Below, piece after piece: positions 1-9,039 of a stretch of 33,719 nt of DNA. A model generated the notes under the pieces. That model worked only from the letters and a program-made list of their open reading frames with translations, made no database searches and was not told the DNA's origin. This DNA is from Clostridiales bacterium (lineage in GTDB: Bacteria > Bacillota > Clostridia > Christensenellales > Aristaeellaceae). The position numbers were made by a program, and so were the translations under genes. Where the stretch lies: the NCBI GenBank assembly GCA_004556395.1, contig SFHK01000030.1, forward strand, positions 1 through 33,719, in the 5' to 3' direction. Each line of letters starts with the position of its first letter. Positions within the stretch are counted from its first letter, which is position 1.

Positions 1-210
1 ATACTCAACGTGCGCGGTGTTGATCGTGATTCCGCGGGCCTTCTCTTCCGGCGCCTTATCGATTTCGTCGTAGCGCATGGCCGTCGCATGGCCCTGCTGG
101 GACAGCGCGATCGTGATCGCAGCCGTCAGCGTCGTCTTGCCGTGGTCAACGTGGCCGATCGTGCCGATGTTTACATGCGGCTTATTGCGCTCAAATTTTG
201 CCTTGCCCAT
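1..210 (-). CDS. tuf: Elongation factor Tu, N-terminal 70 residues (partial)
   Basis: GTPase that carries aminoacyl-tRNA to the ribosomal A site. Only the first 70 residues are in the window; the rest lies beyond base 1. The visible part has the classic EF-Tu start MGKAKFERNKPHVNIG, the P-loop GHVDHGKTT at residues 20-28, and the switch I region with EKARGITI and the start of NTAHVEY. The ATG at 210 is preceded by a GGAGGT ribosome binding site about 9 bases upstream. It follows fusA by 38 bases with no terminator between, so it is the last visible gene of the str operon. Identification is certain from the sequence. Confidence 0.98.
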   Translation of the reverse strand, partial: MGKAKFERNKPHVNIGTIGHVDHGKTTLTAAITIALSQQGHATAMRYDEIDKAPEEKARGITINTAHVEY

Positions 211-248
211 TGTAGCTCAACCTCCATATCAATTCGCTTGGCAAACCT

Positions 249-2333
<2,085 letters not shown>

Positions 2334-2485
2334 AGGTGTTACGTCCTTTCATCAATTTGCGGGGCGTCGCCCGCCGTTGCGGTTTTTTCATGCGGAAACC
2401 CGCCAAAATTCATAAGCGCGCGGCGTATGGAACAAGTGCAGTCGCACATTGCCGGCCGCGCGCAAAACGCCATACGGGCGTCTGA

Positions 2486-2956
2486 TTACCAGCGGTAATG
2501 CGCGAACGCCTTGTTCGCCTCCGCCATCTTGTGCATATCCTCGCGACGCTTTACGGCGTTGCCGGTGTTATTGGAAGCATCGATGATCTCGCCGGCCAGA
2601 CGGTCAGCCATGTTGCGCTCGCCGCGCTTTCTGGAGAACATGACCAGCCAGCGCAGAGCCAGCGTCTGACGACGCTCGGGGCGGATCTCAACAGGTACCT
2701 GATAGGTAGAACCGCCAACGCGGCGCGCCTTGACTTCCAGCGCGGGCATGATGTTGGCGATCGCCTGGTTGAATACTTCGTTCGCGTCCTTGCCGGTCTT
2801 CTCGGCGACCTGCTCAAAGGCGCTGTAGCAAACGGACTGCGCGACGCCGCGCTTTCCGTCATACATCATCTGGTTGATCAGCTTGGCGACGATCACCGTG
2901 CCGTATACAGGATCCGGAAGCACATCGCGCTTCGGGATAAATCCACGTCTGGGCAT
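2486..2956 (-). CDS. rpsG: 30S ribosomal protein S7
   Basis: Primary 16S rRNA-binding protein that nucleates the 30S head. It has 156 residues, the usual length. It starts MPRRGFIPKRDVLPDP and shows the conserved KLINQMMYDGK and VRRVGGSTYQVPVEI-type region (here ARRVGGSTYQVPVEI). It ends in the conserved NKAFAHYRW tail. GGAGGG stands 6 bases before the ATG. It is the third gene of the str operon, after rpsL. The 168-base spacer from rpsL has no clear terminator. Confidence 0.98.
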   Translation of the reverse strand: MPRRGFIPKRDVLPDPVYGTVIVAKLINQMMYDGKRGVAQSVCYSAFEQVAEKTGKDANEVFNQAIANIMPALEVKARRVGGSTYQVPVEIRPERRQTLALRWLVMFSRKRGERNMADRLAGEIIDASNNTGNAVKRREDMHKMAEANKAFAHYRW

Positions 2957-3124
2957 TATAGTCCCTCCTCAATGTTCAGCGGTCGAAAGGTTCATTCAGC
3001 AACAGGCAAACGCTCCGGGAATCGTTGGCGCTCTTCCCTTCGCCCGCGGCCGCACCCTACTTGCCGCCCCGTCCGCGTTCCTTCAGACGAAGCAGGGTTC
3101 AGACGCTGCGCGGCTTGCCGGAAA

Positions 3125-3499
3125 TTACTTCTTGGGCCTCTTGGCGCCGTAAAGGGAGCGACCCTGCATGCGCTTGGCAACGCCGGCGGTATCCAGCGCG
3201 CCGCGGATGATGTGGTAACGCACACCAGGCAGATCGCGGACCTTGCCGCCGCGGATCAGCACAACCGAGTGCTCCTGCAGGTTGTGGCCGATGCCGGGGA
3301 TGTAGCAGGTACCTTCGATGGAGTTGGTCAGACGAACACGGGCGATCTTACGAAGCGCGGAGTTCGGCTTTTTGGGCGTCAGCGTTTTGACGGACAGGCA
3401 AACACCGCGCTTCTGCGGGCATTTCTGCAGAATGGGCGAGTTGGATTTGCTGGTCCTCTTTTCCCTACCCTGACGGATCATCTGATTGATCGTGGGCAT
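3125..3499 (-). CDS. rpsL: 30S ribosomal protein S12
   Basis: Decoding-centre protein, 124 residues, normal length. The signature TPKKPNSALRK is at residues 41-51, with Lys43 intact. PGIGHNLQEHSVVLIRGG follows at about 68-85. The PGVRYHIIRGALDTAGVA region is conserved. At the position of E. coli Lys88 the protein has Arg (codon at 3238-3236, in GGKVRDLPG). Lys-to-Arg at that residue is a classical streptomycin-resistance substitution in other bacteria. AGGAGG precedes the ATG. It is the second gene of the operon, behind the L7Ae-like gene. Confidence 0.98.
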   Translation of the reverse strand: MPTINQMIRQGREKRTSKSNSPILQKCPQKRGVCLSVKTLTPKKPNSALRKIARVRLTNSIEGTCYIPGIGHNLQEHSVVLIRGGKVRDLPGVRYHIIRGALDTAGVAKRMQGRSLYGAKRPKK

Positions 3500-3574
3500 G
3501 GAAGCACCTCCTCAATCACGAGTCAAATTTGGAATATATACGCTTCCGCAACCCTGGAAGAGTACATCGGTGGT

Positions 3575-3823
3575 TCAGGCGTGTCGTTTGATGGCCGCGC
3601 ACGCCGTGGGCACCTGCACGCCGCAGGCCTCCCCCAGCTCCTTCATCGTCCGGATCCGCTCGTAGGGCACGTCCTTCTGCTGGCACAGCTCCTGCACGCG
3701 GCGGGTGATGAAAACGTCGGCGTCATCCGCAAGAAAGGCATACACGGCTTCTCCGTTTTCGATGGCACGGATCGTCGTGCGCATGCCTACGGTCTTCGGA
3801 TCGGTCTTCAGCTTTTCGAGCAT
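3575..3823 (-). CDS. L7Ae-family ribosome-associated protein (YbxF/RplGB type)
   Basis: Small RNA-binding protein of the L7Ae/L30e/S12e fold; Bacillus relatives bind kink-turn RNA. It has 82 residues from the second of two close in-frame ATGs. The first ATG (3832) directly abuts the AAAGGG site, whereas the one at 3823 has a 9-base spacing, and 82 residues matches Bacillus YbxF. Visible features are the GxxxTxRAIENGEA motif near residues 14-27 and the AFLADDADVFITRRVQELC core. The family commonly precedes rpsL in Bacillota, which supports the call. It is the first gene after the promoter at 3861-3889. Its physiological role is not known well enough to state. Confidence 0.9.
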   Translation of the reverse strand: MLEKLKTDPKTVGMRTTIRAIENGEAVYAFLADDADVFITRRVQELCQQKDVPYERIRTMKELGEACGVQVPTACAAIKRHA

Positions 3824-3860
3824 GCGAATCATCCCTTTCTACGCATAATCAAACTCATAT

Positions 3861-3889
3861 ATCTTACCATCCGTTCCTGCGTTTGTCAA
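3861..3889 (-). promoter_or_regulatory. Promoter of the str operon
   Basis: On the minus strand TTGACA (3889-3884) is followed after exactly 17 bases by TAAGAT (3866-3861), with TGG just before it as an extended -10. It sits about 40 bases upstream of the L7Ae-like start. It explains how the operon is expressed without rpoBC upstream. Confidence 0.75.
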
Positions 3890-3948
3890 TGATTCGAGCT
3901 TTTATTTTTCGCACGAACGGGTTAAATTTTGTACCGGCACCGGCTTTC

Positions 3949-5541
3949 TTATACGTATTCAAAGTCGTCCGGCGCGTCGAACCACTTGCCCTTGCCAAAG
4001 TCGAGCACGAACAGGATGACCGCAGTCACCAGCCAGCCGATCATGTAGGGGGAGGTGATGTAGAAGCCCAGCGCCGCGTGGTGGATGAAGCCGAACAGCG
4101 ACAGCACCGCGCCCGCCAGCGCCACGAAGGACGCGCTGCGCAGCTTCTTCTCGATCATGAACACGATGATGGAGCCCAGCAGGATGCCGATGATGATCGC
4201 GCCCGCCTTCACCGCCGGAACGCCGTTCCACATCACGCCGCCGGACACGAGCAGGTCGGTCACGTTCTGCGAAAAGCCCTTCACGCCGTTCGCCAGCGTT
4301 TCCATCCAGATGCCGTAGCCGCCCTCGGCCATGGAACCGGCCGCGACCGAACCCTCCACCTGCGTAACCAGATAGTCGGCGATCGAGGGAACCATCGCCA
4401 CGGCAATCGCCGCGTAGTGCTTCGGCTTGCACTCCTTGAACGCCTGCGAAACCATGATGACCGCGCACCAGAGGAAGGTGACGGCGACGACCGCCGCGGG
4501 AACCGCGGAACTCAGGAAGGAGAACAGACCGCACACGCCCGCCAGACCCAGCACGACGCCGCCGATCCACGAATAGCCCGCGCCCGCGCCGGACTTCTTC
4601 AGACCCGCGTGACCCAGCCACACGGTGTTGGGGATCACGCCGCCGAACACGGCGGAGAGCATGGTGCAGACACCGTCGGCGAACTGCGCCTCGCACACGT
4701 TATACGCGTCGCCCGCGACGTTCGCGGATTCCACATTGTCCATCGTCTCGATGAAATTGTAGATTTCAACGGGGATGATGACCGTCAGATACGGCGCGAC
4801 ATGCACAAAGCCGTTAATCAGCGACTGAACGGTGTTCACGGGATTCGGGAAGTAGAAGCCGACGTTCGAGAAGTCAAACGACGTGCGGCCAAGGCAATAG
4901 GCGTACACGATGCCGCCCACGATGGCCACGAGGAACGGAGAAATCTTCTTGGGGAACAGATAACCCGCGAACAGGCCGAGCAGCGCGACCGCCAGAATCG
5001 GAAGACCCACGACCGGGTCGCCGAACACGTCGAACACGCCCTGCGTCGCCATCCAGATGAAGCCGATGCCGGCCACGGTGCCGAGCAGCGCCGCGCGGGG
5101 CAGGTGCTTTTTGACCCACGGGCCGATGAAGCCACCGAGGAATTCAACAAGGCCGCCGATGAAGCAGGCCGCCATGGCCGCGCTCCACACTTCTTCCGGC
5201 TGCAAAGTAGGAATCTGAGAGAGCGGGGAAATCACGCCGTAGAGAATCACGAACATGGCCGGGGTGGAAATGCCGGAGGGCAGCGCGGTCACGTTGCCGT
5301 GACCTTCCTTTTTAGAAAGACGGTACGCCATGAAGGCATAGTACAGGCCGCCGAGCAGAAGGCCGATGGACAGGCCGGGAATCACGCGGCCGAAGATGAT
5401 GTCGTCGCCCCATCCGAAGCTTTTCAGCGCCGCGATGATGATGATGTAGTTCACGATGTTGTTGGTGACCATGTAGGTCAGCCCGCCCACGTCCCCGCGG
5501 GAGAAAAATGGGATGGACGCCTTCTTGCGTTCGATCTGCAT
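3949..5541 (-). CDS. AzgA/NCS2-like xanthine/uracil-type permease
   Basis: Integral membrane transporter, 530 residues and about 12-14 hydrophobic segments, resembling the COG2252 branch (adenine/guanine/hypoxanthine permease-like) of the nucleobase transporters. Supporting features are the N-terminal SRGDVGGLTYMVTNNIVNY region, a GNVTALPSGIST stretch after the second helix, and the ETMDNVESANVAGD motif near the middle, which is typical of this branch. The start chosen is ATG 5541 because AAGGAGG lies 8 bases upstream; the frame extends 34 codons further up into a repeat element. The substrate cannot be read from sequence. The neighbouring MtmB-like gene lies on the same strand, separated only by the repeat. 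Purine-type specificity is a family-level guess. Confidence 0.8.
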   Translation of the reverse strand: MQIERKKASIPFFSRGDVGGLTYMVTNNIVNYIIIIAALKSFGWGDDIIFGRVIPGLSIGLLLGGLYYAFMAYRLSKKEGHGNVTALPSGISTPAMFVILYGVISPLSQIPTLQPEEVWSAAMAACFIGGLVEFLGGFIGPWVKKHLPRAALLGTVAGIGFIWMATQGVFDVFGDPVVGLPILAVALLGLFAGYLFPKKISPFLVAIVGGIVYAYCLGRTSFDFSNVGFYFPNPVNTVQSLINGFVHVAPYLTVIIPVEIYNFIETMDNVESANVAGDAYNVCEAQFADGVCTMLSAVFGGVIPNTVWLGHAGLKKSGAGAGYSWIGGVVLGLAGVCGLFSFLSSAVPAAVVAVTFLWCAVIMVSQAFKECKPKHYAAIAVAMVPSIADYLVTQVEGSVAAGSMAEGGYGIWMETLANGVKGFSQNVTDLLVSGGVMWNGVPAVKAGAIIIGILLGSIIVFMIEKKLRSASFVALAGAVLSLFGFIHHAALGFYITSPYMIGWLVTAVILFVLDFGKGKWFDAPDDFEYV

Positions 5542-5577
5542 TGGGGGTTCCTCCTTATTTTTCCGTATCTTCCGTTT

Positions 5578-5704
5578 TAAGGCAACGCCGCACAAATGAG
5601 GTGGTCGGCCGGCGAATGGATTTTTCGTCAGATGCAAATGCAAATTTCGAAGGTTTACTGGAGGTAAATCGAGGCGCGCCGCCGAATTGTGCGCTGGCGC
5701 CTTA
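5578..5704. mobile_element. MITE-like element, full copy, imperfect terminal inverted repeats
   Basis: A 127-base segment between the permease and the MtmB-like gene. Both ends, read inward, begin TAAGGC and continue to CGCACAA, with 15 of the first 20 positions identical. If the outer TA on each side is a target duplication, the element is AGGC...GCCT, as expected for IS630/mariner-type MITEs. The left 45 bases (5579-5623) match 26812-26856 at 41 of 45 positions. A hairpin with TTTAC/GTAAA arms lies inside at 5654-5668. It has no coding capacity. The right end supplies the last base of the TAA stop of the MtmB-like gene. Confidence 0.75.
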
Positions 5705-7063
5705 TATATTCAGGCCGAGCTCGGCAAGCTCGCGCGCCACACGGTCGTACTCCGCCTGCCATTCGGGTCTGGGCGTGAGCGTGTTCACGTCGTATACCTG
5801 ATCGAACGGCCTGCCCTCGTTTCCGGTCGCGAACACGTGCTCATAGCCGGAAAGCAGCTTCCGGATGATCGGCTCCGCGTCCCTGCGGGTCAGCTTCTGG
5901 CGCACGGCGGCCTCCGCCACCCTGCCGATCATGCGAACCTCAAGGCCGGAGCAATGCGGCTTCAGTCCGTCGCAGGAGCCGGAGCCCTCCAGGTGTCCGC
6001 CGGATACGGTAATGGCCAGCGCGTTCGCGGCCACCTCGCGGAGAAGCTCCGCCGTGCCCGCGCCGCTCTTGGGATAGATGTCGCACACGATGATGTTCGG
6101 CGCGCACAGCGAGAACGCCTGACACACCACGCTCTGAAGCCACATGCACTCGCGGGTGGACGTAGCGATATAGCGCAGGTGGATGGGATGGCAAAGGTGA
6201 TAGTCCGCGCGGCACACGAGGTTCGCCAGCAGCATTGACGCGATCATGCACACCGCCGCGCCCGCCGGGCCGCCCGCCATGCCGCCCACCAGCACGCAGG
6301 CCAGCGACGCGTTCAGCACCTCGGTGCCGATGGTGTTCGCCGCGCGCAGCAGGTTGTCCTCGGTAGTAATCAGCTCGTTGTTCAGCGCCACAAGGTGCGC
6401 GTCGCCCGGATGGAACCCGCCGGGTGCCATCGCCGCAAGGTCGCCGATCTGGGAAACGCTGCTCTCCGCGGCCAGACGGCCGATCTGCGGACGGCCGACG
6501 CGCGCGCAGATTTCGTTCAGATATTGCATCTCCCGGCGCACGGCGATCAGCTCGCTCGGCTCCGCGCGGCGCACGATGTGCCCGTCCACGTCCACGATCG
6601 AGCCGCAGGTCACCATGTTCACGACGCTTTCCTTCGCCCACGATTCCGTGGTGGCGCGGAACGTCTTTTCGTCCATCGGGCAGCCGGGATTTCCGGCCAC
6701 AACGCCGGGACGGCGCGCGTCCTCCGCGCGGCGGGCATAGAACGTGAACGCGTCCGCGCCGCGGCCGACCATCATCTCCCGCTTCTGCGCGGCGGCGGCT
6801 TCGTCGATTTCTTTCTCGGTAAAGCGAATCACGCGGCCGGTGTTCTGGTTGTACACGCCCGTCTCAATGGCAAGCTGTCGTCCCGCCGCGTAAGACCGGC
6901 GCAGCATGTCCTCATCAAAGGCCAGCACCTCGCCCTTTTCGTAATTCAGGTCGAAATCCTCCACGATGTCGCGAATCGGCATCGCCACATGATCCAGATC
7001 CCAGTCGTTTTTGCTTACCGCCTCGCCGGTATGGGAACGTTCTACGATTTCGAGAAAATCCAC
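5702..7063 (-). CDS. MtmB-family monomethylamine corrinoid methyltransferase homologue lacking pyrrolysine
   Basis: Homologue of archaeal monomethylamine methyltransferase MtmB, which moves a methyl group from methylamine to a corrinoid protein. From a GTG start at 7063 (GGAGGG with 6-base spacing) it has 453 residues, against 458 for MtmB. Family features are DWDL near the N-terminus, ETGVYNQNTGRVIRFTEKEI, the GRGADAF region, a glycine-rich GGMAGGPAGA segment, STRECMW and a YDVNTLTP-type tail. The archaeal active-site context ETSLSA-Pyl-GN aligns with ESSVSQ-Ile-GD here, placing Ile206 (codon 6448-6446, ATC) where pyrrolysine 202 stands. No in-frame TAG occurs. Substrate is therefore unknown; it may use a different methylated compound. 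It is transcribed from its own promoter (7137-7165). Confidence 0.85.
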   Translation of the reverse strand: MDFLEIVERSHTGEAVSKNDWDLDHVAMPIRDIVEDFDLNYEKGEVLAFDEDMLRRSYAAGRQLAIETGVYNQNTGRVIRFTEKEIDEAAAAQKREMMVGRGADAFTFYARRAEDARRPGVVAGNPGCPMDEKTFRATTESWAKESVVNMVTCGSIVDVDGHIVRRAEPSELIAVRREMQYLNEICARVGRPQIGRLAAESSVSQIGDLAAMAPGGFHPGDAHLVALNNELITTEDNLLRAANTIGTEVLNASLACVLVGGMAGGPAGAAVCMIASMLLANLVCRADYHLCHPIHLRYIATSTRECMWLQSVVCQAFSLCAPNIIVCDIYPKSGAGTAELLREVAANALAITVSGGHLEGSGSCDGLKPHCSGLEVRMIGRVAEAAVRQKLTRRDAEPIIRKLLSGYEHVFATGNEGRPFDQVYDVNTLTPRPEWQAEYDRVARELAELGLNI

Positions 7064-7100
7064 GAATTTCCCTCCATTCATCGTGCATACGCGTTTTATC

Positions 7101-7118
7101 GTTCGTATATGTCCGAAC
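7101..7118. promoter_or_regulatory. Inverted repeat in the leader of the MtmB-like gene
   Basis: GTTCG and CGAAC arms separated by 8 bases lie between the -10 box and the ribosome binding site of the MtmB-like gene. The position suits an operator for a regulator or a small leader hairpin. The arms are short, so this is suggestive only. Confidence 0.4.
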
Positions 7119-7136
7119 ATTTGTCTGATGTATCCA

Positions 7137-7165
7137 ATTATAGTTAGTGTTTTTCCGATTGTCAA
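7137..7165 (-). promoter_or_regulatory. Consensus sigma-A promoter of the MtmB-like gene
   Basis: On the minus strand TTGACA (7165-7160), a 17-base spacer and TATAAT (7142-7137) match the consensus perfectly. It lies about 75 bases upstream of the GTG start and just downstream of the cdsA terminator, so the gene begins its own transcription unit. Confidence 0.9.
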
Positions 7166-7212
7166 CCGATTTCCGGGTAATATTTCGGAAAACCCGCTTT
7201 CTCCCGCCGCGC

Positions 7213-7258
7213 AAAAACGCGGGCTGCGGCGGATTTTCATTTTCCGCCGCAGCCCGCG
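7213..7258 (-). terminator. Rho-independent terminator after cdsA
   Basis: A perfect 16-bp GC-rich stem (arms 7243-7258 and 7218-7233) with a 9-base loop is followed on the minus strand by five Ts (7217-7213). It closes the cdsA transcript. Confidence 0.93.
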
Positions 7259-7275
7259 CTTTATAATGTTTTCAC

Positions 7276-8073
7276 TTACACGAACAATGCGTAGATCATA
7301 TAGCACACCGGAATGGCAAACAGCGCGCTGTCCACGCGGTCCAGCATGCCGCCGTGACCGGGAATCAGGTGGCTGTAGTCCTTAATCTGCGCCGCGCGCT
7401 TCACAGACGACGCCGCAAGGTCGCCCAGCGCGCCCGCCAGCGCGGACGCCAGCGCCGCCACGATCACCGCCCACATGGGAATCACACCGCGCCCAAACGC
7501 GTGCAGGATGCCATACACCGCGAAGCCGGACAGCGTGCCGCAGGCCAGCCCGCACAGAAGTCCCTCCACCGTCTTGTGGGGGCTGATGTGCGGCGACAGC
7601 TTGTGCTTTCCAAAGCGCCGGCCGCCGAACAGCGCGAACGTGTCGCTCACGATGGCGGGCACGATGCTGTTCAGGAACACCGCCGCCCAGATCGCGTCGT
7701 TCACGGAGATGTACACCATCAGAAGCAGCGGCGACACCGGATAGGCGCACACGGCCAGCGTGGAAAACACGTCCTTCACGCTGATCTTCCCGCCCAGTAT
7801 CATCTGCCCGAACAGCGCGATCATGATGATCATGAACACCGGGAAGACGTATCCGGCCTTGCCGAAATACAGAAGCAGCGTGCTGGACACGCACAGCGCC
7901 ATCACCGGCCACGCCAGCGGGTGATAGCCGCACTTTTCCAGCGCCTTGCGCATCTCGTGCGCCGCAATCAGCGCGCACGTCACAAAAAAGATCACGCGCG
8001 TCGGCTGGCACAATACGATCATGCCCACCGTTATCAGCGCGAACAGCGTACCGTAAATCACTCGTTGCTTCAA
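7276..8073 (-). CDS. cdsA: Phosphatidate cytidylyltransferase (CDP-diglyceride synthase)
   Basis: Makes CDP-diacylglycerol from CTP and phosphatidic acid, the branch-point step of membrane phospholipid synthesis. It has 265 residues, the usual size, and several membrane segments. The C-terminal family signature is clear: GDLAASSVKR, then DYSHLIPGHGGMLDRVDS, then a final hydrophobic helix. The FGGRRFGKHKLSPHISPHKTVEG segment is also typical. The start is a TTG at 8073 with GGGAG upstream; no better in-frame start exists. It stands alone rather than beside uppS and dxr, with its own consensus promoter at 8113-8141 and a strong terminator. Confidence 0.96.
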   Translation of the reverse strand: MKQRVIYGTLFALITVGMIVLCQPTRVIFFVTCALIAAHEMRKALEKCGYHPLAWPVMALCVSSTLLLYFGKAGYVFPVFMIIMIALFGQMILGGKISVKDVFSTLAVCAYPVSPLLLMVYISVNDAIWAAVFLNSIVPAIVSDTFALFGGRRFGKHKLSPHISPHKTVEGLLCGLACGTLSGFAVYGILHAFGRGVIPMWAVIVAALASALAGALGDLAASSVKRAAQIKDYSHLIPGHGGMLDRVDSALFAIPVCYMIYALFV

Positions 8074-8112
8074 TCAAATCCACTCCCTGGGCAACTTTGA
8101 CCTTTGCATTCT

Positions 8113-8141
8113 ATTATATCGGATGGGAAATGAACTGTCAA
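8113..8141 (-). promoter_or_regulatory. Consensus promoter of cdsA
   Basis: Minus-strand TTGACA (8141-8136), 17-base spacer, TATAAT (8118-8113). It is 40 bases upstream of the TTG start and back-to-back with the promoter at 8163-8191. Confidence 0.9.
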
Positions 8142-8162
8142 TGAAGAAATCCCGACACGAAA

Positions 8163-8191
8163 TTGACAAATCGTCCGCGATCCTGTATAAT
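8163..8191 (+). promoter_or_regulatory. Consensus promoter of the guanylate-kinase-like gene
   Basis: TTGACA at 8163-8168, a 17-base spacer and TATAAT at 8186-8191. The start codon at 8224 follows with AGGAGG at 8209-8214, leaving a very short leader. The -35 boxes of this promoter and the cdsA promoter are only 21 bases apart. Confidence 0.92.
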
Positions 8192-8223
8192 TGCTAACCA
8201 TATTATACAGGAGGCGACGAGAG

Positions 8224-9012
8224 ATGCTGTTTGCGTTTGTCGGCTGCGCGGGCGTTGGAAAGAATACGATTATCCGGGATCTGCTGGACGCGCACAGGGA
8301 CGAATACGACCTGCTCCCCACTCTGACCACGCGCGCCATGCGCCCGGGCGAGAGCGAGGGCAATCCCTACTGCTTCGTATCGGAGGAGGAATTCAAGCGT
8401 CAGCTGGACGAGGGTCTGATCTACGAGCATCAGTTCATTCACAAAAGCTACTACGGCGGCAGCCGTCTGATTCTGGAAAAGAAGCTTCAGGAGGGCAAAG
8501 CGCTTCTGAAGGACATCGATATTCTCGGCGCAAACAACCTGAAAACCATCCTGAAGGACACGCTTCCCGTGCGCTCCATCTTCCTGTATGTGGATTCGTT
8601 CGACGTGCTGCTCAGCCGCCTGCGCGGCCGCGGCGACGCGGAAACCGACATTCAGCTGCGCGCGAAGCGCTTTGAAATGGAAATGGAGCTTTCCAAGACC
8701 AGCGACTACATGGTGAACAACCTCGACCGCGAAGCCACCGGCCGCAGCATCGATGCGCTGATTCGCGCCGAGCGCGCCGGAAAGGGCTTTGCCCGCGCGG
8801 CCTCCTGCGCGGAGCCGACCGAGGAAGCCGTGAATCAGGCCGCCGCGCGGATTCGCGCGGGCGAAACGCTCGAACCCGTGCTGCTGACCTTCAACGGCAC
8901 GGAGCTGCTCATCACCGACGGCGCGGAGCGCTATCTGGCCGCCGAGCGCGAGGGCGCGTTCGTTCAGAAGAAGATTACCGGCCTGCCGGATGAAACCCTG
9001 ACGCGCGCCTGA
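8224..9012 (+). CDS. Guanylate-kinase-like P-loop protein with ParB-like C-terminal extension
   Basis: 262 residues, compared with about 200 for guanylate kinase. The N-terminal 190 residues look like a guanylate kinase: a P-loop at residues 7-15 (GCAGVGKNT, with Asn where Ser, Thr or Gly is usual), then the GMP-binding TTRAMRPGE region and a lid with arginines (RLRGRGDAETD). The last 60 or so residues do not belong to that fold. The stretch RIRAGETLEPVLLTF followed by LLITDGAERYLAA resembles the ParB/sulfiredoxin-like pattern of a preferred value followed by DGxHRxxAA. This second assignment is pattern recognition only. AGGAGG precedes ATG 8224. It may phosphorylate a nucleotide other than GMP. 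Confidence 0.7.
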   Translation: MLFAFVGCAGVGKNTIIRDLLDAHRDEYDLLPTLTTRAMRPGESEGNPYCFVSEEEFKRQLDEGLIYEHQFIHKSYYGGSRLILEKKLQEGKALLKDIDILGANNLKTILKDTLPVRSIFLYVDSFDVLLSRLRGRGDAETDIQLRAKRFEMEMELSKTSDYMVNNLDREATGRSIDALIRAERAGKGFARAASCAEPTEEAVNQAAARIRAGETLEPVLLTFNGTELLITDGAERYLAAEREGAFVQKKITGLPDETLTRA

Positions 9013-9039
9013 CGAAGCATTTATAAGGAGACTCTTTTT

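Noticed and set aside
6446..6448. Possible recoded pyrrolysine codon in the MtmB-like gene
   Set aside because: The codon at the Pyl position is ATC, and no TAG is present in frame.
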